A stretch of DNA of 64,000 bases from Semisulcospira habei (lineage: Eukaryota > Mollusca > Gastropoda > Semisulcospiridae), in assembly GCA_036245525.1 (NCBI GenBank), contig BTPG01000004.1, positions 230,176,153 through 230,240,152 on the forward strand. Direction: 5' to 3'. The notes beneath the pieces were generated by a model. The model searched no databases. It was not told the DNA's origin and was given only the letters and a program-made list of their open reading frames with translations. Positions 1-11,539 of this stretch are shown in pieces. Position 1 is the first letter of the stretch. Each line of letters starts with the position of its first letter. Both the position numbers and the translations under genes were made by a program.

Positions 1-235
1 GAGTACCCAAGGCTGTTACCCTTTTCAACAACTTTAATATCAGTAGATAGTGTTTGTCAACATTCTTTAGTTCTTTAGTTCTAGCCCTTTCAGTAGTTCA
101 CTGCAACATTGCTGACACCAGAAGCACAGAGGGAATACACCTTCAAAGGTAACAACAGTACGTTTGTTACAGTTCATCTTTAACTGCGAATTATGGGTAA
201 TTTAATTATTTTTTATATTTTAATAATTAGTGAAT
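1..235. other. Intergenic, nothing recognised
   Basis: AT-rich sequence with no long open frame, no RNA gene and no clear repeat family that I can name. Confidence 0.5.
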
Positions 236-312
236 GATGATGCCATGTGTTGTATGGGCAGACAAATAATTTCCCCTGTGAGGGATTAATAAAGTATTAT
301 TGTATTGTAACT
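236..312 (+). mobile_element. 3' tail of a CR1/Jockey-like LINE
   Basis: The segment reads CCCCTGTGAGGGATTAATAA followed by a TATTG-rich tail. This resembles the short 3' ends of CR1/Jockey-type non-LTR retrotransposons, where a CCTGTGAGGG-type stem and ATAAA precede a short tandem tail. No reverse transcriptase is attached, so this would be a heavily 5'-truncated copy. A similar tail is at about 51160-51215. Confidence 0.35.
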
Positions 313-662
313 GTTTCTCACACTGACAGCGTTGTATTTTCAGAGCAGAGTGGAGTCACTGTCAGGTCACTTGATATAAAGACGATATGTGTTAACTGAA
401 TTGCCCTGTGTCTAAATGAACCATAGCTAGACATGTGTGTAGCGTTTCGTAACCATTGTTACAGAAGTGTATCTGTGAACATTTACAGTGGTAGTGGGCA
501 TTTAATTTAGAGCAGTGAAGAAGTAGAAATTGTAATCAAGTAACAAGGAAGAAATACAAGTTGTAACAAACAAGGATAACAAACCTGGTAACATAGTAAC
601 TACCGAACTGTCCAACACCACAGTTAGTTTAAAGCTGAGAAACAGTCAAAAAACTTCGCCCC

Positions 663-1480
663 GCACGTGTTTTAAAAAAACTTTGCAGGACCCAGCGAGG
701 GCCCTGTCGTCGTGAACGTTCGGCTAACTTCGGCAAACCGGTTTGCAACTCAGTTGACTGAGGTTTCAACTGCGTTTGTCGTGCTGGCAAAACTCCCGTG
801 AAAAAGACAGGCCACTTCCTGTTTGCAGCGAGTGGGCACCGCGATCACTGATCTAAACCAGCGATATTTGTACTGATATCAACAGTAGCAGACGACACTC
901 GACCACCCGACGGACAGAGCAGGCCATTTGTGTCTTGCCTGGACGCACACTGGATATGGACCAGGCCGAGCTATCCGTAAGTTACACAGTACAGCCTGCA
1001 GCTTTATTTGATATCGGAAGGGTGAGGAAGGAGGGGTTATTTGTCGTTTTGTGTTTGTTGTTATAATCTCTCTCTCTCACATCCAATTTACTGTGTTGGA
1101 TGTACATCACAATGCTTCTTTATTTATTTATATTATCCTATACTGGACTGGACGTACGTGTTGACAAAATTCGTTCACAACTACAAAGTGTCAGGAGTCA
1201 TACTTACAGCATGTACAGCCGTACATTCTGCCATCATAGTCCCCAGCGCGTAAAATCTGTGGCCGTCGGTCAGTTTCAAAGTGTCACAGAATCATCTGCT
1301 GTTGTCCGATCTGCTAATCACAATGATTTCCGTGCAACAGGAAGTGGTCTGTCGTTTTCCGAGAGTTTTGCAAGCTCGGGATACGCAGTTGCCAACTCCG
1401 TCAACTGAGTTACGAACCGATTTGACCCACTTAGGGGCAGGGCCCAAGCTGGGTCCTGTAGAGTATTTTGAAAACACGCG
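663..1480. repeat. Diverged inverted repeat around a possible first exon
   Basis: Bases 663-827 and the reverse complement of 1333-1480 align over most of their length. Shared blocks in order include CAGGACCCAGC...GGGCCCTG, AACTCAGTTGAC, GCAAAACTC and CCACTTCCTGTT. The arms are about 165 and 148 bp with roughly 500 bp between them. The divergence implies an old inverted duplication. The spacer holds the candidate exon at 956-976. I cannot tell whether the arms are promoter sequence or repeat. Confidence 0.7.
956..976 (+). CDS. Candidate first coding exon (MDQAELS) with splice donor
   Basis: An ATG at 956 opens a seven-codon frame, MDQAELS, that runs straight into a consensus donor, GTAAGT, at 977-982. 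The preceding 115 bases are balanced in GC and look like a 5' leader. No matching downstream exon is identifiable, so the gene could lie beyond recognition or be dead. I include it because the start plus perfect donor is a typical short first exon. It could be chance. Confidence 0.25.
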
Positions 1481-1721
1481 CTAGGCAGGTTTTTCTCATT
1501 ACACCTCAGCTTTAACTGGGTTTAACGCTGCACATGCAACTAAGGCTGCCCTACTATACAGCACTTGAGGAGCTTGCTGGCAAAAGGTAAAGCAATGGAA
1601 CTTGTGAGAACCACGTGGAGTTTGACGTGGCTGGCTTCTTCAGTGTACCAGTCAAAACAGTCACATTATGGGTCACAGTGCGAACACAAACAAAACAAAA
1701 AAGAGAAATGCCTGACAACTG
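1481..1721. other. Unassigned sequence
   Basis: Sequence between the inverted repeat and the hairpin element. Short open frames occur on both strands, but none shows a recognisable domain. Confidence 0.4.
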
Positions 1722-3100
1722 TCCATGGACTAACTATGCCCACCAATCCATGGTCAGCAAAAGACATACATTCTCATGAGCCCCTGTGGAAGTCATGTGT
1801 AATTGTGACTGTGGATGCAGGGTGTAATTGTGACTGTAGATGCAGGGTGTAATTGTGACTGTGGATGCAGGGTGTAATTGTGACTGTGGATGCAGGGTGT
1901 AATTGTGACTGCGGATGCAGGGTGTAATTGTGACTGCAGATGTCATGTGTAACTGTGACTGTGGATGCCGGGTGTAATTGTGACTGCGGATGCAGGGTGT
2001 AATTGTGACTGCGGATGTCATGTGTAACTGTGACTGCCGGGTGTAATTGTGACTGCGGATGCAGGGTGTAATTGTGACTGCGCATGCAGGGTGTAATTGT
2101 GACTGCGCATGCAGGGTGTAATTGTGACTGTGCATGCAGGGTGTAATTGTGACTGTGGATGCAGGGTGTAATTGTGACTGTGCATGCAGGGTGTAATTGT
2201 GACTGTGCATGCAGGGTGTAATTGTGACTGTGGATGCAGGGTGTAATTGTGACTGCGGATGTCATGTGTAATTGTGACTGTGGATGCAGGGTGTAATTGT
2301 GACTGTGCATGCAGGGTGTAATTGTGACTGTGCATGCAGGGTGTAATTGTGACTGTGGATGCAGGGTGTAATTGTGACTGCGGATGTCATGTGTAATTGT
2401 GACTGTGGATGCAGGGTGTAATTGTGACTGCAGATGTCATGTGTAATTGTGACTGTGGATGCAGGGTGTAATTGTGACTGCGGATGTCATGTGTAACTGT
2501 GACTGTGGATGCAGGGTGTAATTGTGACTATGGATGCAGGGTGTAATTGTGACTGCGCATGCAGGGTGTAATTGTGACTGCGCATGCAGGGTGTAATTGT
2601 GACTGTGGATGCCGGGTGTAATTGTGACTGCGGATGCAGGGTGTAATTGTGACTGCGGATGTCATGTGTAACTGTGACTGTGGATGCAGGGTGTAATTGT
2701 GACTGCGGATGCAGGGTGTAATTGTGACTGCGGATGCAGGGTGTAATTGTGACGGTGGATGCAGGGTGTAATTGTGACTGTGGATGCAGGGTGTAATTGT
2801 GACTGTGGATGCAGGGTGTAATTGTGACTGTGGATGCAGGGTGTAATTGTGACTGTGGATGCAGGATTAAGTGTGACTGTGGATGCAGGGTGTAATTGTG
2901 ACTGTGGATGCAGGATGTAAGTGTGACTGCGAATGCAGGGTGTAATTGTGACTGCGGATGCAGCGGCTCATGAGAATTTGTCTCTTCCGGGTGGAACATG
3001 ATTGCCGCAGGGCTGTTCTGTCTGAGCCAAAAAGCTGAAAGTCAGGTTTCTGGGATTTTGTTAAAGTTGAATCAGTCTCCAGGACTGAAGACTGTCAGTT
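1722..3100. mobile_element. Hairpin element (family A type) whose loop has become a minisatellite
   Basis: The left flank (1722-1755, GTCCATGGACTAACTATG) and right flank (2990-3100, with AAAAGCTGAAA and CAGGACTGAAGACTGTCA) match the flanks of the compact hairpin at 58215-58436. The arms are at 1756-1786 (ACATTCTCATGAGCCCC) and 2964-2986 (GGCTCATGAGAATTTGTCTC). In the 58-kb copy only a few bases separate the arms; here 1.17 kb of 25-bp repeats do. The element is related to the hairpins at 39809 and 40584. Confidence 0.7.
1798..2962. repeat. 25-bp minisatellite, about 46 copies
   Basis: The unit is GTGTAATTGTGACTGTGGAT plus GCAGG, repeated with few substitutions. Recurrent variants are TGTGGATG, TGCGGATG, TGCGCATG and a GATGTCAT form that itself recurs at intervals, which suggests higher-order units. 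Because 25 is not a multiple of three, all three minus frames give His/Thr/Leu-rich pseudo-peptides; these are not genes. Confidence 0.95.
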
Positions 3101-3649
3101 ATGCATTGTTATTGTATGTATCAGAACTATACGCTATGATAAGTTTTGACGACATTGAATAAACCCATCTGTAAGCCTGTAAGAGGTTCCACAGTGCGAA
3201 AACTCTGGGTCATATGGAGAGACAGGCAGATATCCGCTCTGTTGACGGTACTTTACGAGCAATAAAATACTAGACAAAGCTGAACACTGTGTTAGACAGC
3301 AGAGGCATACATCATGATGCAGAACAAAGAGCACTAATAGCTTGAACTTTCATGGTTGATCCAAGGCCATGTGGAGGTCAGAGCTTTGAGTGACATGAAA
3401 AATGTGATTTGCACAACAAGCCCATTAATAACTGTGTACATTTATATTAAAACAATGCAAGGTGGCCCAAATGACAATGCTCTGCACTGCGTACGTACTG
3501 GTCAGACAGACTTGCTTTTCTTTGTGCCATGAATACATCCTCTTTCTTTGATTTGTCCTCATGGGAAACCACAAGCCAAGTGACTAATCCGCTATATCTC
3601 AGACATCATGCTCGGCCAGCGTACACAGGGGAGACAACGGAGTTATCCG
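3101..3649. other. Intergenic, nothing recognised
   Basis: No open frame with recognisable similarity, no tandem repeat and no hairpin is evident between the minisatellite element and the LINE fragment. Confidence 0.5.
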
Positions 3650-5285
3650 CTGCTTCTCACACCATTTCAGACATCCCACTCTCTTAGCATACAGATGGGC
3701 CGAGTATTTTGAAGAGTTACTGAACAGACCCAGCCCACCCGACCCCCCAGACATCCAGCCAGCAGAGACCGACCTACCCATCAGCTATGACAGACCCAGC
3801 CGGGAAGAGAGCAGTGGCATTTTTGAAGAACAGCAAAGCAGCAGGGCCAGATGGCATCCCAGCGGAGTCTCTGAAGGCAGACCTAGAGACAACAGTAGAG
3901 ATGCTGTACCCACTGTTTGGGAAGAGGAGGTGATGCTGGCTGACTGGAAGGAGGGGTACCTAATCAAGCCTCCCAAGAAAGGCGACCTCAGCAAGTGTTC
4001 CAACTACAGAGGAATCACCTTGCTGTCAGTACCAGGAAAGGTCTTCAACAGGATCATCCTGGAGAGAATGAAGAGCTCCGTTGACCCCCAGCTGAGAGAC
4101 CAGCAAGCAGGATTCAGGAAAAACTGATCATGTACAGACCAGATCGCCACTCTCCGCATCATCGTGGAACAATCTTTGGAGTGGAGCTCCCCGCTGTACG
4201 TCAACTTTGTGGATTACGAGAAAGCATTTCACAGCGTGGACCGAGAGACTCTGTGGAAACTTCTACGACACTACGGTGTACCCACAAAGCTCGTCCGCCT
4301 GATCAAGAGCAGCTACGATGGCATGACATGTCGCGTGATCCATGAAGGGCAGTTCACAAGGGAGCTCCAGGTCAGAACCGGTGTCAGGCAGGGGTGTCTG
4401 CTGTCTCCGTTCCTCTTCCTACTGGCCATAGACTGGGTCATGAAGAGGATCAAAGAGCACAGACGAAGTGGAATACAGTGGACACTGTGGACACAGCTTG
4501 ACGACCTCGATTTTGCAGACGACTTGGCATTACTGTCCCACACTCGTCAACAAATGCAGGACAAGACCACGAGGCTTGCTGACATCACAAGTGGGCCTCA
4601 CCATCCACAAACAGAAAACAAAGACAATGAGGCTGAACGCAACCAGGGAAGAACCAGTCTTGCTTGCTGGCACCCCGTTGGAGGAGGTGGAGTCCTTCAC
4701 CTATCTTGGGAGCATCATAGACAAAAAAGGCGGCACTGATGCAGGTGTCAGTGCATGAATCGGTAAAGCCAGAGCAGCCTTTCTCCAGTTGAAAAAAGTG
4801 TGGAGTTCCAGAGAGCTGTCAAAATACACCAAAGTCCGGATTTTCAACTCCAACATAAAAGCAGTTCTCCTATATGGAGTAGAGACTTGGAGATTGACAA
4901 AAACACAGTCAACAGAGTACAGATCTTCATACACAGTTGCCTTAGAAGAATTTTGAAAATCCACTGGCCAGAGAAGATCAGCAACGTCAGACTCTGGGAG
5001 AGAACAGAGCAGATAACAGCAGAGAATGAAATTGGGCGAAGAAGATGGGGATGGATTGGTCACAGTCTGAGAAAGCCAGCTTCCAGTATCACTAGGCAGG
5101 CATCGTCATGGAACCCCCAGAGAAAGAGGAAAAGAGGTAGGCCGAGAAACCCCTGGCGTCGAGACCTCCAAGCAGACATCAAGAGACTGGGAACCACCTG
5201 GAGTAAAATCGAAGGAGAAGCACAGGACAGGAGTCGCTGGAGGTCTCTCGTCGATGGCCTATACCCGGGTAGGGGTAAGAACTCT
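3650..5285 (+). pseudogene. RTE-like non-LTR retrotransposon reverse transcriptase, 5'-truncated and broken
   Basis: The plus strand encodes the thumb-to-tail portion of a LINE ORF2. In order: FEELLNRPSPPDPPDIQPAE near 3700; the RT motif SKAAGPDGIPAESLKAD at about 3830; CSNYRGITLL at 4000; the motif-A block FVDYEKAF at about 4210, keeping the metal-binding Asp; VRQGCLLSPFLF at 4385; FADDLALL, the catalytic motif C, at 4515; SFTYLGSIIDKKGGTDA at 4700; and the conserved C-terminal WGWIGHSLRK...RGRPRN...WRSLVDGLYPGRG ending at 5275. Lesions are a stop in FRKN-stop-SCTDQIA (4124), a frameshift near 4590, a stop at 4756 and a one-base deletion near 4905. The endonuclease is absent. Block order and wording match RTE-clade elements, but I cannot exclude a neighbouring clade. 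A shorter, cleaner copy is at 60085. Confidence 0.85.
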
Positions 5286-5289
5286 CTCA

Positions 5290-5639
5290 GCATGAAAGTG
5301 GTTGTGGAGGGTCAAATGTCCTCAGACAAGTTACATCAGGAGTGCCTCAGGGATCCCTCCTCAGATTGACGCTGTTCCTGTAGAGAAGAACCCAACGGAG
5401 GAAGAAACACACTTCGAAAAGACAGTTACAATACAACTGATAGTCTGGCCATGTGGCAAGTGACCTGGTGGAAGAGTTTAAATGTCAGCGACTGTCGCTT
5501 ACTGTGACCAAGAAGAGGAAGCCCACCGACACCTCTTATTCACTGCACAGACACACACTATAGAGAAAGTGAACAGCGCAAAATATCTGGGCATCCAACT
5601 CACGAGGGGTTTGAACTGGGGAGAGCATGCTAATCCGTT
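5290..5639 (+). pseudogene. CR1/Jockey-like LINE relic
   Basis: Fragments of a different LINE appear in several frames: VVVEGQMSS then VTSGVPQGSLLRLTLFL (5290-5390), which is the RT motif usually written SGVPQGSVLGP; then a TKKRKP-type segment (about 5510); then EKVNSAKYLGIQLTRGLNWGEHAN (5560-5632). Internal deletions and frameshifts separate them. The relic touches the 3' end of the zinc-finger exon at 5640, and the last 20 or so codons of that exon are unlike zinc fingers, so a repeat insertion may have truncated the array. Confidence 0.65.
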
Positions 5640-8065
5640 TCAACCTGGTACACTTTTGCTTGAAATAAAATTGACCGAGGGTTCAATGGTGGAGCCAGAA
5701 TAGGTACCAGAATGAGTGAAAATAGCACTACATTCTGCATACTTGTGTGGCTTCTGGCCTGTGTGAGTCAGCATGTGTTTTTTCAAAGTATAAAATTTCA
5801 TAAAACTAGCACTACATTCTGTACACTTTTGTGGCTTCTGGCCTGTGTGTGTCAGCATGTGTTTTTTCAAGTTACCAGATTGAGTGAAACTAGCATTACA
5901 TTCTGTACACTTATGTGGCTTCTGACCTGTGTGTGTCAGCATGTGTGTTTTCAAGTGATCAGATCGAGTGAAACTAGCATTACATTCTGTACATTTATGT
6001 GGCTTCTGGCCTGTGTGTATCTGCATGTGTGTTTTCAAGTGACCAGAACGAGCGAAACTAGCAAAACATACTGTACACGTATATGGCTTCTGGCCTGTGT
6101 GTGTCATCATGTGTCTTTTCAAGGTACCGGATTGAGTGAAACTAGCACTACATTCTGTACACATGTGTGGCTTCTGGCCTGTGTGTATCAGCACGTGTGT
6201 TTTCAAAAGACCAGAATGAGTGAAACTAGCACTACATTCTGTACACTTATGTGGCTTCTGGCCTGTGTGTTTCAGCATGTGTGTTTTCAAGTTACCAGAT
6301 TGAGTGAAACTAGCACAACATTCTGTACATTTATGTGGCTTCTGGCCTGTGTGTATCAGCATGTGCATTTTCAAGTGACCAGATTGAGTGAAACTAGCAC
6401 TACATACTGTACACTTATGTGCTTTCTGGCCCGTGTGTGTCAGCATGTGTGTTTTCAATTGATCAGATCGAGTGAAACTAGCGCTACATACTGTACATTT
6501 GTGTGGCTTCTGGCCTGTGTGCGTCAGCATGTGTTTTTTCAAGCGACCAGATTGAGTGAAACTAGCACTACATTCTGTACACGTATGTGGCTTCTGGCCC
6601 ATGTGTCTCAGCATGTGTGTTTTTAAGGTACCAGATTGAGTGAAACTAGCACTACATTGTGTACACTTATGTGGCTTCTGGCCTGTGTGTGTCAGGATGT
6701 GTTTTTTCAAGGTACCAGATTCAGTGAAACTAGCACTACATTCTGTACACTTATGTGGCTTCAGGCCAATGTGTGTCAGCATGTGTCTTTTCAAGTTACC
6801 AGATCGAGTGAAACTATCACTACACTCTGTACACGTATGTTCCTTCTGGCCTCTGTGTGTCAGCATGTGTGTTTTCAAGTGATCAGATTGAGTGAATCTA
6901 GCCCTACATACTGTACATTTAGATGGCTTCTGGCCTGTGTGTGTTGTCAGCATGTGTTTTTTCAAGTTACAAGATTGAGTGAAACTAGCACTACATTCTG
7001 TACACTTATGTGGCTTCTGGCCCGTGTGTGTCAGCATATGTATTTTCAAAGTATAATATCTTGTAAAACTAGCACCACATTGTGTACACTTATGTGGCTT
7101 CTGGCCCGTGTGTGTCAGCATATGCATTTTCAAAGTATAATATCTTGTAAAACTAGCACTACACTCTGTACACTGATGTGGCTTCTGGCCTGTGTGTGTC
7201 AGCATGTGTCTTTTCAAGTAACTAGATGCAGCAAAGCTAGCACTACATTCCGTACACTTATGTGGCTTCTGGTCTGTGCGTGTCAGCATGTGTCTTTCCA
7301 AGGTACCAGATAAAGCAAAGCTAGCACTACACTCTGTACACCTATTTGGTTTCGGACATATGTGAGCGCCACTTAAACCATCTTCTGTACATATAGGTGG
7401 CTTACAGTGCCAACAAAACCATGTTTTTCCACTTGGTGTATCTGCTGATGTCTGTACATCAATACATGCACTGTCAGCTGTAGTTGTCTCCTGCTCTGTG
7501 GTAACAGTGTGAGGCTTCTGCCCTGTGTGAGTAGACATGTGTTGCATCAACTGACTGGACAATTGGAAACATGCATCACACAACCCACATACAAATGGCA
7601 TCTGAATGTCTTCAGCATTGGGACTTTCTGTAGTCAAGGGTTTTCGTTCTGTTGCCGAAGTTCTACCGTCAAGACCCACAGATACTCCCGAGTCACAGTC
7701 CATGTCACTGATAACACCAGACACAGAGTTAGACTGTAGCTTGATGTCAGGTTCCTGATTAACACCAGACTCTTTGCTGGTCCCAAGTTCTAGCTGCACA
7801 ACAGATTCGGCCTCAACAGCTGGCTCCAGTTTGACTTGTGGGTGTTGGACAGGACTGTATCTATCCACAGCAGTAGTGTTGTCTGTGTTTTCACCAGTAA
7901 TATTGTCTGTGTCTTCACTAATAATGTTGTCTGTCTCTTTACTAGTAGTGTTGACTGTGTCTTCACAAGCCATGTTGACCATGTCAACATCACCAGTAGT
8001 TGACAAGTCCCTGTGGTGTCCATCTGTCTCAGAGTAAGCCAGTGTTGTTTCTGCTTCTTCCTCTT
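5640..8065 (-). CDS. C2H2 zinc-finger protein, exon 2 (gene 1, about 20 fingers)
   Basis: This exon encodes 808 residues. The acceptor is TTTATTTCCCCAG ending at 8066, and the codon it splits is completed by the phase-1 exon at 22714-22804, giving a predicted protein of 838 residues. The first 190 residues are acidic and Ser/Thr-rich with an EDTDN-type repeat and a VKLEP motif. A lone finger, CGLCDACFQ...HMSTH, follows at about 190-210. A nearly continuous array runs from about 275 to the end: 19 fingers of form CTECSASFTQSGNLKTHMLTH joined by TGQKPHK linkers. One finger has H-x4-H spacing. Residues at helix positions -1, 2, 3 and 6 vary while the frame is nearly constant, as expected for sequence-specific DNA binding. 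The last finger is truncated and followed by a non-finger tail. It is probably a nuclear transcription regulator; the target is unknown. The in-frame ATGs upstream of 8066 lie in the intron. Confidence 0.85.
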
Positions 8066-8330
8066 CTGGGGAAATAAACAGGACCATGCATATGAAATAT
8101 CTATGTGCAGACATCGGATCAACTGACATCATGAGAATTTAACACAGAAAGAAGAAAACCCCTCTAGACAGCACACATTCCTGTTTGTTTACAAAACACG
8201 CTTGTACTGGTGAGTGATACAAATTCTAGCACACAAAACGTTTCAATTAACTGCAAGCCAATGTGTTCCTCTCTCTCGCTCTTTTACACACACCTTGACG
8301 CTGACAAACTCACAAAACATAACATGACCA
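8066..8330 (-). other. Intron 1 of zinc-finger gene 1, splice acceptor side
   Basis: On the minus strand a pyrimidine-rich stretch ends in the acceptor CCCCAG at 8070-8066. The remaining bases hold no other recognised feature. The intron is inferred to extend to 22713. Confidence 0.6.
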
Positions 8331-8775
8331 CCGGAGTTAGTTGATCATTACAGTGTCTGTATTTGTGTTGTACCAGTAGTGGGAGTTAGTTGATCATTAC
8401 TGTGTCTGTATTTGTGCTGTACCAGTAATGGGAGTTAGTTGATCATTACAGTGTCTGTATTTGTGTTGTACCAGTAGTGGGAGTTAGTTGATCATTACTG
8501 TGTCTGTATTTGTGCTGTACCAGTAGTGGGTGTTAGTTAATCATTACAGTGTCTGTATCTGTGCTGTACCAGTAGTGGGAGTTAGTTGATCATTACAGTG
8601 TCTGTATTTGTGCTGTACTAGTAGTGGGAGTTAGTTGATCATTACAGTGTCTGTATTTGTGCTGTACCAGTAGTGGGAGTTAGTTGATCATTACAGTGTC
8701 TGTATTTGTGCTGTACCAGTAGTGGGAGTTAGTTGATCATTACAGTGTCTGTATTTGCGTTGTTCCAGTAGTGGG
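8331..8775. repeat. 49-bp minisatellite, about 9 copies
   Basis: The unit starts GGGAGTTAGTTGATCATTAC and ends TGCTGTACCAGTAGT. Copies differ by one to three substitutions, with alternating CAGTGTC/CTGTGTC and TGTGTTG/TGTGCTG variants. It lies within the inferred intron of zinc-finger gene 1. Confidence 0.95.
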
Positions 8776-9314
8776 TGTCATCAAGGAATGTGACTGCAGA
8801 TGGAAAGTGACATGATTTGCATAACAAACTCATTAACTATTACATTCTTTATGAATAAGCTAGCTCCATCATACTGATTTTACAATTATTTCATGAAACG
8901 GCAATGCAAATTAACAAATTATAGTCAAATAAATCATCCCAGTGCAGTTTCAAGTTACATATACATGTAGTCAATATTGTAAGCCTGCCCATCAAACTAG
9001 GAATGCCTACTACAGTCATTGAGAACAGGACAGCTTAAAACGCAGAGCTTGGATGTTCAATTATGGATGCAGAAAGCACTACCAGAACCATGACAATACT
9101 AACAAAAATGCCATTCAGGTGCCTGCATGTTTGATTTTTTTTTTTTAAATCTCAGTGCTAATGAAAATAAAAGATTTTGAAGAACAAATGTTATGGCATG
9201 AGGCTGCAATCAGTGTGATGGTGTACAATCAAAACCCACAGCACAGATCAGCCTCAGTTTGACTGTTTGGTGTAAAACTGGCTTGAGTTTCCAAATCCAT
9301 GGCTGTTTGGAACC
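8776..9314. other. Intronic sequence, nothing recognised
   Basis: AT-rich sequence between two minisatellites, with a T-run at about 9134. No gene or repeat family identified. Confidence 0.5.
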
Positions 9315-10656
9315 CTTCACACATGCACTGGCTTTAAGGATGCAGAGAGGACAGACTATCTCGTCAAAACACAAAATCAGGGCAGGTGTGTATGTACATG
9401 TTCACACATGCACTTGGCTTTAAGGATGCAGAGAGGACAGACTATCTCGTCAAAACACAAAATCAGGGCAGGTGTGTATGTACATGTTCACACATGCACT
9501 GGCTTTAAGGATGCAGAGAGGACAGACTATCTCGTCAAAACACAAAATCAGGACAGGTGTGTATGTACATGTTCACACATGCACTTGGCTTTAAGGATGC
9601 AGAGAGGACAGACTATCTCGTCAAAACACAAAATCAGGGCAGGTGTGTATGTACATGTTCACACATGCACTGGCTTTAAGGATGCAGAGAGGACAGACTA
9701 TCTCGTCAAAACACAAAATCAGGGCAGGTGTGTATGTACATGTTCACACATGCACTGGCTTTAAGGATGCAGAGAGGACAGAATATCTCGTCAAAACACA
9801 AAATCAGGGCAGGTGTGTATGTACATGTTCACACATGCACTGGCTTTAAGGATGCAGAGAGGACAGACTATCTCGTCAAAACACAAAATCAGGGCAGGTG
9901 TGTATGTACATGTTCACACATGCACTTGGCTTTAAGGATGCTGAGAGGACAGACTATCTCGTCAAAACACAAAATCAGGGCAGGTGTGTATGTACATGTT
10001 CACACATGCACTGGCTTTAAGGATGCAGAGAGGACAGACTATCTCGTCAAAACACAAAATCAGGGCAGGTGTGTATGTACATGTTCACACATGCACTGGC
10101 TTTAAGGATGCAGAGAGGACAGACTATCTCGTCAAAACACAAAATCAGGGCAGGTGTGTATGTACATGTTCACACATGCACTTGGCTTTAAGGATGCAGA
10201 GAGGACAGACTATCTCATCAAAACACAAAATCAGGGCAGGTGTGTATGTACATGTTCACACATGCACTGGCTTTAAGGATGCAGAGAGGACAGACTATCT
10301 CGTCAAAACACAAAATCAGGGCAGGTGTGTATGTACATGTTCACACATGCACTTGGCTTTAAGGATGCAGAGAGGACAGACTATCTCGTCAAAACACAAA
10401 ATCAGGGCAGGTGTGTATGTACATGTTCACACATGCAATGGCTTTAAGGATGCAGAGAGGACAGACTATCTCGTCAAAACACAAAATCAGGGCAGGTGTG
10501 TATGTACATGTTCACACATGCACTTGGCTTTAAGGATGCAGAGAGGACAGACTATCTCATCAAAACACAAAATCAGGGCAGGTGTGTATGTACATGTTCA
10601 CACATGCACTTGGCTTTAAGGATGCAGAGAGGACAGACTATCTCGTCAAAACACAA
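9315..10656. repeat. 85/86-bp minisatellite, about 16 copies
   Basis: The unit runs from TGCACTGGCTTTAAGGATGC to GTGTATGTACATGTTCACACA. Copies are almost identical. The main variation is one extra T (CACTTGG against CACTGG), giving 86- and 85-bp forms that alternate irregularly and shift the reading frame. Open frames here are a by-product of the repeat. A short piece of the unit (AATCAGGGCAGGTGTGTATG) recurs at about 20957. Confidence 0.95.
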
Positions 10657-10899
10657 AAATACGAATGCATACCCTAGTAGCATTTATGGTGCAAGTATGG
10701 TCCTCCAAGGGTTTCTAGGTGTAAAAGACGTCTTTTAGGCATCTTTTACACCGCGCAGTGTAACCATCAATACACCAAACAAGAAAGACAAAGCCCTTAT
10801 GGCTCATGTGTGTGGACCGATCCACATGTCCGACAATAAGTAAAGGAATGTCTTCTGCACTAACAAAATCTATGTTTTCTCAAAATTTAATCAGTTTTC
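10657..10899. other. Intronic sequence with a small inverted motif
   Basis: Contains the short palindrome GTAAAAGACGTC/TTTTAGGCATCTTTTACAC near 10720-10752 and nothing else that I recognise. Confidence 0.4.
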
Positions 10900-11534
10900 A
10901 AACATCTGTGAAACCCCCTTGACCTTCGCGATTAGTCAACTAAATTAGGATACATAGGAAGGTCTTATCATCAGCTACCTTTGTGCCAAATTTGATTGAA
11001 AAGTTTGCAAAAATGTTCATAATAACTACAATTATCGGCATTTTATACACATTTGTCAACATCTTGTGACCCTTGCACTTTCCGAGGCGTCATCCAAATT
11101 AGTCTGCATAGATAGGTCTTACCATCAGGTATCTCTGTAGCAAATTTGGGTTTGGAGTTGTGAATAGTAATTGAGCAAAATGATTTTGTGTCCAAATATG
11201 GCTATTTTTTTTTAACCTATTTCCTGAGCTCTTGTGACCCTTGGCCTTTCAAAGGGATCATCCAAATTAGTATGCATAGATAGGTCTTACTATCAGGTAT
11301 GTCTGTAGCAAGTTTAGATTTGAAGTTGTGAATAGTATTTCAGAAAAAAATAAATTATGTCAAAATATAGCTATTTTGGACCTATTTCCTGAGATCTTGT
11401 GACCCTTGACCTTTTCGAGGGATCAACTAAATTAGTATGCATAGAAAGGTCCTACCACCAGGTATCTTTGTACCAAGTTTTGGTTTGATGTTGTGAATAG
11501 TATTTGAGAAAAAAGCATTTTTTTGAAAATTAGG
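10900..11534. repeat. Degenerate tandem repeat of about 165 bp, left part
   Basis: Four diverged units share GTGACCCTTG, GATCATCCAAATTAGT, GCATAGATAGGTCTTACCATC and GAAGTTGTGAATAGTATT blocks. The array continues at 16369 after the LTR retrotransposon, so the LTR element inserted into it. A further relic is at about 55545-55640. Confidence 0.75.
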
Positions 11535-11539
11535 GTGAT

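Noticed and set aside
1734..2999. Long minus-strand frames encoding His/Thr/Leu-rich peptides
   Set aside because: They are frame-cycling translations of a 25-bp minisatellite, present in several frames at once.
5712..7313. Plus-strand Cys-rich frames opposite the finger array
   Set aside because: Antisense shadow of the C2H2 exon; the finger consensus is on the minus strand.
7774..8132. Minus-strand start codons upstream of 8066 as the true N-terminus of gene 1
   Set aside because: A good acceptor at 8066 plus a phase-matched, homologous first exon makes this stretch intronic.
9408..10738. Series of plus-strand frames with a repeated CTCSHMH-type peptide
   Set aside because: Product of the 85/86-bp minisatellite; unit-length changes shift the frame, and no start or splice context supports a gene.
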